Part shown: positions 7,578 through 14,693 of the stretch, in pieces
How positions within the stretch are numbered: position 1 is the first letter of the stretch
Layout of the letters: each line of letters starts with the position of its first letter
Origin: Kalaharituber pfeilii
Taxonomy: Eukaryota; Ascomycota; Pezizomycetes; Pezizales; Pezizaceae
Direction: 5' to 3'
Length of the DNA stretch: 14,693 nucleotides
Assembly: GCA_015179045.1 (NCBI GenBank)
Contig: WHUZ01000292.1
Coordinates: forward strand, 1 to 14,693
Notes under the pieces: generated by a model
Databases searched by the model: none
What the model saw: the letters and a program-made list of their open reading frames with translations, nothing else
What the model was told of the DNA's origin: nothing
Made by a program: the position numbers and the translations under genes

Positions 7578-7892
7578 TGATGCTCATGGGACAGAGCATA
7601 TCGCACAAATGGGAATTCTGTGCTGCCATGCTACTCGGATGGTTCGTTAACGTGAGTACCTTTTCCTTACGAAGACTTTTTCCCACCGGGTTTTGTCTTC
7701 GGGAAGGTTTTTAACGGCTCACTGATGATGAGTGAAAGACACACCAGTCTCACCATCGGCCACGGGCAACTGCAGTTCAGCTCATGTGTTATCTCGCGTA
7801 TAAGGTACGCCGATAGCCAAAGTATGAGACCCACAATCCCAATTAGTTCGGTTTTCTGTTGGTGATTGTTACTCGGGACGAGTACCCTAAAC
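7578..7892 (+). other. 3' untranslated part of element with copia-like hairpin motif
   Basis: There is no open frame of note between the chromodomain stop and the polypurine tract. At 7661-7716 the sequence reads tttttcccaccgggtttt ... gggaaggtttttaacg. This resembles a motif familiar from U5 ends of Ty1/copia LTRs, in which a ccgggtttt block is followed by ggtttttaacgaggc. CGAAGAC (7670-7676) and GTCTTCG (7695-7701) form a perfect 7-bp stem around it. The resemblance is from memory and may be coincidental or a captured fragment. Confidence 0.4.
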
Positions 7893-7899
7893 GGGGGGG
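7893..7899 (+). other. Polypurine tract (G7)
   Basis: Seven G residues followed by TAA lie directly before TGTTAC of the right LTR. This is the expected site and form for the plus-strand primer of fungal Ty3/gypsy elements. Confidence 0.8.
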
Positions 7900-7902
7900 T
7901 AA

Positions 7903-8639
7903 TGTTACAGCTAAGGTGGAAACTTGCCTACCACTGTGGCAAGGGGCAAGGGTTCCACTACTAATTAGCTGCCACGGCTAAAGGTGAAGACTTACCCGTC
8001 AAGGGGAAAACGCTGACCCTGTAATCGAACATAAGACTAACGCTGATTGACCGGACTGATCACCCATTAGGCTTGGCTGTTGATTCTCGCATCATTTAGA
8101 TAGGGCAGTACTACGGAAGGGTGTGTCATCCGGAATGCAGCTTGATGCATACACTCGAGTTACGGAAGCTTTATTTATATACGCACATGCATTAGTACAT
8201 TCGTTATCTTTGTCCCGTACTATTTTTACATGTTTTCGTTACGTATGCCTATTACCACCGGTATTGGCATTGATAAGGAATCGCCGCGTTGCCAGCCAAT
8301 TATTCATTTGTTGACCCTCATGTATGGCTGCGCTGAAGTCTATATAAGCGCCGGCTGGCGATAGCATAGTTAGAAGAATCAAGACACAAGCGGTGTCCTA
8401 AGTCCTCTATAACTCTGAACCTATCGTTCCATCATTACGCCCGTGAATCGCTCCGCTCCGCTGCATGCCCCCCGCCGAGTAGCTGCTCTTCCGGTCCGCC
8501 GTATACACCCCCGTAGCCATTCCGACCCGCCGTATTCACACTTCCGGGATGACGCCGGCACCGCCGTTTTCCCCACCGTAGCCGTAACATCCAGTCCCTT
8601 CCAGCGCCCACCGGAGCCGAGCACCTTACGCCCGTAACA
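7903..8639 (+). repeat. 3' LTR (737 bp)
   Basis: It begins TGTTAC, ends GTAACA, and matches the left LTR at about 98 percent. The differences seen by eye are 13 transitions, one transversion (C/G in the tacctgcc/tagctgcc word) and four short length changes in C or TA runs. CCAAT is at 8296-8300, TATATAAG at 8341-8348, and the R-region hairpin at 8383-8397. Its 63-residue + frame from 8123 begins with GTG, mirrors the left copy with two amino-acid changes, and is not counted as a gene. Confidence 0.95.
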
Positions 8640-8644
8640 GAGAG
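8640..8644. repeat. Right target-site duplication (GAGAG)
   Basis: GAGAG immediately follows the right LTR and equals 2615-2619. Removing the element and one copy restores a continuous purine-rich pre-insertion site (acaaggagagaaggaac). Confidence 0.92.
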
Positions 8645-8779
8645 AAGGAACTATTTACATGAGGGCAAGATAGAGCCTATATATACATGATAGGTTTATT
8701 ACCTAAGAAGCATAATACAAAGGTAAAAGCAACGACGAGGGCAGTAGTAAGAACAGAGTAGCGAAGGCAGAGTTTTCAT

Positions 8780-9115
8780 GGCAGGCAGACGATACTAGCA
8801 GGCGAGTGATACTGGCAGGTGGCAATACTAGCAGGCAGGCTGTACTAGTGAGCGGGCTATACTAGCAGGCGGGCTGTACTGGCAGGCAGGCTATACTAGC
8901 AGGTGGGCTATACTAGCTGGCGGGCTATACTAGCCGGCGAGCTATACTAGCAAGCAGATTATACTAGCAGGCGGGTCGTACTGGCAGGCAGGCTATACTA
9001 GCAGGCGGGCTATACTAGCAGGTAGATTATACTGGCCGGTAGGCTATACTGGCAGGCGGGCCATACTGGCAGGCGGGCCATACTGGTAGGCGGGCTATAC
9101 TGGAAGGCGGGATAT
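8780..9115. repeat. 17-bp minisatellite, about 20 copies
   Basis: Consecutive 17-bp units close to agcaggcgggctatact run through the block with almost no length change (one unit near 8814-8829 is a base short). Variation is mainly transitions at c/t and g/a sites, for example ggcaggcaggctatact and agcaggtgggctatact. The last unit is cut off at about 9115. There are no spacers and no inverted symmetry, so it is not a CRISPR array. Confidence 0.92.
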
Positions 9116-9179
9116 GGTCATGGCTTACTGGTGGTCATGGCTTGCTAGCAGTTGTGGCTTGCCGACAGTCGTGGCTTAG
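9116..9179. repeat. Short second minisatellite (17-18 bp units)
   Basis: About four units built on ggtcatggcttgctagc/gttgtggcttgccgaca follow the 17-bp array directly. They share its length but not its sequence, suggesting an independent expansion or a very diverged relative. Confidence 0.6.
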
Positions 9180-9622
9180 TGTACAGAGACTGTAGGGAGC
9201 GGGCCATGATAGAAGACAAGTTTGGTAGATGAGTTTAGTAAGCAAGTTTAGTAGGTAATCTTATATTGTCAAAAGAGCTTTGTAATACATATTAGATCAA
9301 GCTTATATTTATATATCTTGCAATATTAGAAGTGACTAGCCATACTTATAGAGGTAATGTTACTATCTCTTATATAGAAAGAGCTCTACCATACTATTAA
9401 TCTTATATATTATAAAGAGATACCTGCCCTTAAATATAACTAACTTATACTAATATTAGAATTCCTTTACCTTTTTAATACTTCTAGATCAGACTTAAGA
9501 ATAAATAATCTAACTTGTAAGTAGTATGAAAGAATCTATTTAACTATATAATATATAGATATACCTAGAAAAAGTTAGTTAGTATAAGAAGAACTTAAGA
9601 GAACTTAGTAAAAAAACTTATT

Positions 9623-9779
9623 AAATAATAAAACATCTTATGAATCTACTTAATAAAAAGGAAATAATAAACTATGAAATAGCTTATAAACCTACTGAGC
9701 AAAGAGAAAATAATAAAAAATAAAACATTTTATAAAGCCATGAAATAAAGAAAAAATAATAAACTATAGAACGAAGAGA
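9623..9779. repeat. Degenerate ~46-bp AT-rich direct repeat
   Basis: The word aaataata(a) starts at 9623, 9662, 9708 and 9754 (spacings 39, 46, 46), followed by similar text such as cttatgaa/cttataaa/tttataaa and, at the unit ends, gagcaaagag or gaacgaagag. Low complexity makes the alignment uncertain. Confidence 0.4.
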
Positions 9780-9836
9780 ACTATATTACAGATTGCAACT
9801 AACTATTTACAAACTGTTATACCAAAAGGTAGAACT

Positions 9837-9860
9837 ACTGGTACTACTCAGTAGTACAGT
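9837..9860. repeat. Inverted repeat / hairpin
   Basis: GTACTAC (9841-9847) and GTAGTAC (9851-9857) form a perfect 7-bp stem around TCA. With G9840 bulged, the stem extends by ACT/AGT to 10 bp. No T-tract follows, so it is not a typical terminator; its role is unknown. Confidence 0.5.
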
Positions 9861-10107
9861 TAGTATATATAGAAGTATCTATATGGGATGGTTAATGACT
9901 CGCTTATATTTGTATATATAGTCAAGAATCTTGGCTCCCTTAGATATCTACATGTACTAGTAATCAGCTTCTCTCTGCCACCATGGTATTACCAAGCTAT
10001 GACAAACTGGTCCTACATTATCTGCCAGCACCTTTGTATCTATTAATGAATGGGTTCTTATAATAAAGACTAGTAGCTAGATAAAATCAAAAGACATTAA
10101 ACTAAAT

Positions 10108-10582
10108 CAGTTTATGAACCTGTTTTAAGTAAGTTAGTAAGAAAAATAGTATTTGTATGATAAGCTTTATAACAGCCACTTTGTATAATATACTTGCTTC
10201 TCAAGATTCAATAACTATTTTAAATCTTTTATAACTAAAAATCTGTACAAAGTAAATAATGAATTTGAGGTAAGAGATACTAGAGTAAAGAGGCTGAATA
10301 CAATATATAGAGTAGAAGATATAAAAACAGTCCTGGATAGTATGCAAGTAAGAGTAATTGTCTAGAAGGTAGAAGTATTATCAGAGTTAGTGGAGCTTTA
10401 TATAGATGACTTTAGAGGAAGTGAGGAGAGAGAAGAGGAGGTAAGAAACTAGAGAGACTGGAAGGTATAGTAGGTAGTAGCTAAGAATAATAGATATAAA
10501 GTAGTGCTGAACTGCTAGCAAGGTCAGTAGGTAAGATTTTGGGAAGAGAAAGAGAAGATCTTATAGGAAGGAGATTTCATAG
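10108..10582 (+). other. Possible decayed coding sequence, unrecognised
   Basis: One + frame (codons beginning at 10108) is free of stops from 10189 to 10362 and then continues to about 10580 broken mainly by TAG and one TGA, several at places where Trp (TGG) would fit. Upstream stops are mostly TAA/TAG, as CAA/CAG would give after C-to-T change. The + strand is purine-rich as in the RNase H-like segment that follows. Stop density outside the open part is not clearly below chance for such AT-rich DNA, and no motif is recognised, so this is a suggestion that the LINE coding region extends upstream and no more. Confidence 0.25.
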
Positions 10583-10873
10583 AGAGAGGGGTATGAAAAG
10601 GTAGAGGTAGAGATTGCAGAAAGGCTAGAGAGACTAAAAGGGGGAAGAGAGGAGTAGAAGACATCGGTTGAGAAAGCTGGAAGAGAGAGAGTAGTTCTCT
10701 TCTCAGATAGCAGTAAGATTGAGGATAGTAAGATAGGGGTGGAGATATAAGAAAGATCTATAGTAGTAGTGGAGGTAGTAGAGAGAACAGCAATAGTTTT
10801 TGATGGGGAGGTGAAGGATATAAGAAGTATATTATCGAAATCAAGTTTTAGTATATCATATGATTTACTAACC
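10583..10873 (+). pseudogene. RNase H-like remnant of a non-LTR retrotransposon
   Basis: A frame of 97 codons has only two internal stops (TAG 10655-10657, TAA 10748-10750) in DNA where more would be expected. It reads VVLFSDSSKIEDSKIGVEI and, 34 codons after the SD aspartate (10706-10708), AIVFDGEVKDI. Fungal Tad1-like LINE ORF2 proteins end in an RNase H domain with S-D-G-S-K ... G-A-G and A-T-V-F-D-G-E-x-x-G-I; here the Gly residues of SDGS and GAG read Ser and Val/Glu, as expected of G-to-A mutation. The spacing of the Asp and Glu fits RNase H. The third acidic motif is not visible. A 3' tail ending in an A-rich run follows, agreeing with a LINE 3' end. Identification is moderate. Confidence 0.5.
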
Positions 10874-11055
10874 TAAGTTAGGTAAAAATTTGCTATCAAG
10901 AAAGTTTGCTTGCCAGGATGTAAAGGAGTGAAGAAGAGTGAAGGAGGCAGAGAGGGAGATATATAGTAGAACCTTTCTGATCTAGAAATCTCTAAAAGAA
11001 CTCTGCTATGGCTATATACTACAAGTGGGGTTATGTAATTTAAAAAGAAAAAAAA
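10874..11055 (+). mobile_element. 3' tail and A-rich end of the LINE remnant
   Basis: Non-coding sequence after the RNase H-like frame ends in taatttaaaaagaaaaaaaa (A-rich run 11042-11055). The last 41 bp before the A run (11001-11041) recur at 12013-12053 before another A run, as expected of two members of a family that share 3' ends. No target duplication could be found by eye, and the 5' end of the element is undefined. Confidence 0.5.
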
Positions 11056-11067
11056 TATCTATTAAAA

Positions 11068-11255
11068 GAGCTTATTCTACTGCATATCACGCTGCTGAGT
11101 AGGCACTATCATACTAACCAATAGAGCTCATTCTGTAGCATATCATATGCAGTTAAGAGAGCCTGCTATATATGTTAAAAGAGCTTATTTAGTAGCATAT
11201 TATGTGTCATTAAAAGAGCATACTATACCTATTATATTAAACTCATATTGCTATA
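11068..11255. repeat. Degenerate ~34-36 bp repeats
   Basis: Units open with ttaaaagagct(t/c)att or close variants at about 11068, 11119, 11152 (short copy), 11175 and 11210. Several continue with (c/g)tagcatatcat or ctgctatacctat. Another copy (ccatttaagagagcctgct...) lies near 11955, just upstream of the second LINE tail. Differences include many transitions. Function unknown. Confidence 0.5.
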
Positions 11256-11950
11256 TTATATACGAGCAAAAAGGGCTGTAACACCTATTTACAGAGCTTA
11301 TAGTAGAATTTAGAGTAGTAAATTCAGAAACTAAGTGAATAGAAGAGGTTTTATACTATAGAAATATACTAGTGCAATATAATAACTTAACTAGTAGTAA
11401 AGGTCCAAGTAGAAAAATATAGTAAGTACAAAGTATTATAACTTCGACTCAGAGGTTTTAGATTTTAGAATATTAACAGTTAGTTTTGCCTTTGTCTTTG
11501 CCTATACCTAGTACTCCTTATATAATACTTATAAATATATAGTATTATAGTAATAAATTATTATATATTTTGGGTTTCTAGGATACTCCTCCTCTTTCTC
11601 TATTGGTATGCTTATTAAACATAAAAACATATCTATAATAATAGTTATTTTGAGAACTAAATTGGAGTTCAGATACTAAGTTATTATTGAGGATACTAGG
11701 TTTATTATTAAGGATACTAGGTTCTAGCTAGTAGTGATAGTAAAAATTAGAGAGCTGACATATAACAGTAGCTATAAAGGAGAGTAGTTCTAAAGGAGAA
11801 GACAGTTCTATACTTATAAGAGGCTCTAATTTGAAATAGTCTAAATTAAAACCTTTGACAATATATATCTTAGCTTATATACTACTCATATTATATCTCT
11901 GCTTCCAGTTCTGCAGCTTAAAGGGATATCTATTAGATTCAGTTTATTAT
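11256..11950. other. AT-rich stretch, no gene
   Basis: Nothing is supported here. The DNA is AT-rich with frequent tagta/ctagt words. The + frame beginning near 11855 (66 codons) starts at TTG, is Tyr/Ile/Leu-rich as the base composition dictates, and runs into the repeat at 11955, so it is not called. A direct repeat of tattattaaggatactaggtt lies near 11680-11725. Confidence 0.5.
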
Positions 11951-12012
11951 ATGCCATTTAAGAGAGCCTGCTATACCTATCACTGTACTATTCATATTAA
12001 TGAATACACTTA

Positions 12013-12068
12013 CTCTACCATAGTCATGTATTATAAGCAGAATTATATGATTTAAAAAAAAAAAAAAA
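12013..12068 (+). mobile_element. Second copy of the LINE 3' tail with poly(A)
   Basis: Positions 12013-12053 align without gaps to 11001-11041: 27 of 41 bases are identical and all 14 differences are transitions. Both copies end attt/gattt then a pure or nearly pure A run (here 15 A, 12054-12068). Similarity stops abruptly upstream of 12013, as for a 5'-truncated insertion or a copy mutated beyond recognition. Confidence 0.55.
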
Positions 12069-14693
12069 TAAATATGCTCTCAAAACATACTCTTAGTATG
12101 TCAGTAGATTGTGCAAGTATAGCCAGCAATCTTGCTGCAGCTGAACTTTGCTAATCAATACCTATATTATACTACTAGGGTTTAGTAGTATTAACTAGCA
12201 ATCTAAAAATATATTAATCAATAGCCTATTACATCTATAGTATACTAGTAGGAAATGCTAGCTAACCTATATAAATAGCAACTAGGCAGCTGTAGTGGTC
12301 GACCCAATAAGTAACCTAATAAGTAGCTTAGTAAGTAGTAGCTAGTGTAGACTTTGAGTAATATTCTAAGAGAGTATCTTAGATATATTGTGATTTTGCT
12401 AGATTTAGATAATTAACTGTTCTAAAGATATTAGGTATATTAAGTATCTTAAGTATATTCAGTATATGCATAAAATTTTAAGTTTGTTGAGTATATTAAA
12501 TAGTAAAATTCTACTAAAATAAGGTTCTTACCTTTAGTATAGTATATCTAAGTATTGTAATATTATATCACCATATTATAAGTATAATAAAATATTCTAT
12601 AATCATATTCTATCTATATATATAAGAGCCTTTTTCTATACAAATATTTTCTATCTAAATTATATATTGTATTCTAAAATTGCCCCCTCTACCTTTCTGT
12701 AAAAAAAAAAAAAAAATATACCTATAAACTATAAAGTCTTACTCCTTATATTTATTGAAAGAAATAATAGAAGCTATTCTTATTAAGGCTTAGAGTATCT
12801 AATTGAAAATTATTAGTAGAAAGTAGTAATATAAAGAAACTATAATAAATAGAGATATAATTGCATAAAAACTAGATTTACTCTTGTATAGCATACTTAT
12901 AAAAAAGTAATATTTATATAGATAAAAATTCACTGAAATCTAAAAAATGTATATAAAAGAAAAAATTATGATTCTTAGTAAAGAAAATAGTATTAAAAAA
13001 GGTACTAATAAAGGGGACCAATATGGGAAAGCAAACAAAAATACAAGAAACTATACTTGAAATAAAAAAAAAATAAGTGTACAAAAAAAAAGTATACCAA
13101 AAATATATCATGAAAGTATATAAAACAGAATTATACAAAATATAGTATTATGCAAGAGTAGAGATTATTTTACCTTTTAATTGTATTTTGATAAGTTTGG
13201 GTAACAATATTAGTATTAATAATAGTATTGGCCTTAATAATAGCTCTAGCTCTAGTAGTAATAGTAGTACTTAGGCTATAAATTATCTATATATCATAAG
13301 TAGTATCTAACTTATAAGTTACTTCTCTAGGTCCTTTCCTTCTCTTTTCAACTTCATAATTGTAGGTATCTGAGCTTTCTATTTCTTTATTAATGCTATT
13401 AGCTCTCTTAGTATATTATAATTAGATTGTTAGATAGTAATAACTATTCTATATCTTTTGATCTTAAATCTATAGAGTTTTTAAATTATTTATATCTATT
13501 GAGATATATTAAAAGATATATTACTTATTACTTTTATTCCTTATTTTAATTTTCTTCTCAACTTATACTTAAATATACTTCTTTTTTGACTTCTATTATA
13601 TTTATTTATAGACTAATCTATACTTAAGTATTATTTATATAATACTATTTGTTATCTTATAAAAAGTTATTTTACTTTATAGTATAAATAAATAGGTAGT
13701 AAGTAAAATTTATAAATAATACTACTTTATATTAAGTTATAATTTACTACATTAAGATATCTATTTTTAAATTATTAACTTTATATATATTACAAATATA
13801 ATAATGAAGTATATAATATCTTATAATAAAATATTTATAAGTATTTTACTTTACTACTATATAAGAAATAGTATGTAGTAGTAACTAGAAGTAAATAGTT
13901 TTTAGAAAGGTAAACTATTAGAATAATATACTAAATACATGGTTAAGTACTAGTATATTTGTAACTAGTAGTTAGGTATAAAGCTAACTATATTAAATTT
14001 CTCTAATATGCTAGTATTTAAACTTATTTTATATCTATTATGATTAGTCTAAACTTTAGTAAAGAAATAGATACTTCTCTAATATCACTAACCTCTATGA
14101 AATTATTTAAAAGTATTTCTTATAGTAAAGTACTTTAGAATGTCTTATATTAAAAATTAAATAAACTTATGAAAGATTAATAAAGTATAAAGTTGTTACT
14201 TATATATTAAATACTAGTCTTGTAAGAATATATATAGATATTTTATTAGATTCTAAAAAGTTCTTACCTACAATTATGAAAAGAGTTTTCTATATAAATA
14301 ATTAATTTATAAAATACTTATTTAAGTATTTACTATAACTAGAATTTAACTATTACAATTATTAGATATATATACTTAATAATATAATGTATTGTATTTC
14401 TAGTTACTTAAGTAATAAGCAATACATCCTGTAGTTTTTGATAATAATAAGAATTAACTCTATAGCAATTCTTTTATTAATTAGTATAATCTATATTTAA
14501 ATAAAAGTACTAATATATATTATATACTATATTTAAATATATATTTTACTAGTTAGTAGAATAGCTACTCTTAAGTAGTATAGAAATTATTAGACTATAT
14601 CTATATGGGAATATTAAGGTAATTATATTTAATAACTCTATCAATTCAGTATATAGAAGTATAGAACTAGATTTTAGTAATAGATTTTTTTTA
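12069..14693. other. AT-rich, RIP-like block, no supported gene
   Basis: Strongly AT-rich DNA with abundant TA steps, homopolymer A runs (12701-12716 and near 13062-13091) and no recognisable protein or RNA gene. A minus-strand frame at 13173-13415 (81 codons, one internal TAG at 13287-13289) and a 74-residue minus frame at 12914-13138 (Phe/Ile/Tyr-rich) are the longest; both fit base composition and neither shows a motif. Candidate tRNA B-box words were looked at and dismissed. Confidence 0.55.

Larger units (their letters stand above)
2620..8639 (+). mobile_element. Ty3/gypsy LTR retrotransposon (chromovirus), defective copy
   Basis: A 6020-bp element with two near-identical LTRs, a perfect 5-bp target duplication, a G7 polypurine tract and recognisable gag-pol remnants in the order Gag, protease, RT, RNase H, integrase, chromodomain. 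That order (integrase last) is Ty3/gypsy, and the chromodomain tail places it among chromoviruses, common in filamentous ascomycetes. The internal part (3358-7902, 4545 bp) is shorter than expected because the integrase HHCC domain and most of the region between integrase core and chromodomain are missing. All enzymes except RNase H show lost or altered catalytic residues, and frameshifts are numerous, so this copy cannot encode its own machinery. It sits inside a purine-rich minisatellite tract. Confidence 0.95.
9180..9960. other. Start of AT-rich block, no gene
   Basis: From about 9230 the DNA becomes strongly AT-rich with many TA steps. No frame or RNA gene is supported. It includes a degenerate repeat at 9623-9779 and a hairpin at 9837-9860, listed separately. 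Confidence 0.6.

Noticed and set aside
8780..9115. CRISPR array.
   Set aside because: 17-bp units follow one another with no unique spacers, and the organism is a eukaryote.
11450..11470. B-box-like word (acttcgactc) as part of a tRNA gene or tRNA-derived SINE head.
   Set aside because: No A box, no cloverleaf and no acceptor stem could be drawn around it.
11855..12055. 66-codon + frame as a small gene.
   Set aside because: It starts at TTG, overlaps the repeat copy at 11955 and runs into the LINE-tail copy at 12013.
12285..12312. ctgtagtggtcgaccc as a tRNA or SINE promoter element.
   Set aside because: Only a loose match to an internal promoter; no structure or poly(A)/T-run in suitable position.
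12914..13138. 74-codon minus-strand membrane-like protein.
   Set aside because: Phe/Ile/Tyr richness is what A-rich + strand DNA gives; no start context, motif or neighbouring support.
1..14693. Telomere or subtelomere repeats.
   Set aside because: No tandem TTAGGG/CCCTAA on either strand; the minisatellites have other units.

Overview
The window looks like repeat-rich, gene-poor DNA from the nuclear genome of a filamentous ascomycete (Pezizomycotina). This rests on a Ty3/gypsy chromovirus with a chromodomain remnant, on repeat copies that differ only by C/T and G/A changes as in repeat-induced point mutation (RIP), and on a sharp switch from balanced composition to a long AT-rich block. The species cannot be named from the sequence. 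I see no intact host gene, no rRNA or tRNA gene, no CRISPR array and no bacterial-type operon.

Layout. Positions 1-2614 are purine-rich on the + strand and hold several unrelated degenerate minisatellites: a 29-bp pair near 129-186, a 20-bp array at 274-538, 15-17 bp and 20-21 bp arrays at 1321-1620, and a 9-bp motif arranged in a higher-order repeat of about 160 bp at 1675-2151. Positions 2620-8639 are one complete LTR retrotransposon: two 738/737-bp LTRs (TGTTAC...GTAACA), a perfect 5-bp GAGAG target duplication, a G7 polypurine tract and a candidate self-priming site. Its gag and pol are badly frameshifted. Protease, RT, RNase H, integrase core and a chromodomain tail can be recognised in order; the integrase zinc-binding domain and most of the integrase C-terminus are missing. 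Positions 8780-9179 hold a 17-bp minisatellite of about 20 copies and a short second array. From about 9230 to the end the DNA is AT-rich and decayed. It includes a probable non-LTR retrotransposon 3' end (RNase H-like remnant, 3' tail, A-rich end at 10583-11055) and a second, transition-diverged copy of that 3' tail at 12013-12068.

How the parts relate. The LTR element inserted into the purine-rich minisatellite tract. Its LTRs still agree at about 98 percent while its coding region is wrecked, which suggests it was already defective when it inserted and was moved by proteins supplied in trans. Differences between its LTRs are mostly at CpG, whereas the AT-rich side shows CpA/TpG-type (RIP-like) changes, so two mutational histories seem to meet in this window. 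No previously undescribed multi-gene system is evident. The most interesting points are the trans-mobilised defective chromovirus, its unusual primer site, the tandem duplication inside pol, a copia-like motif in its 3' region, and the RIP-type LINE tail pair.
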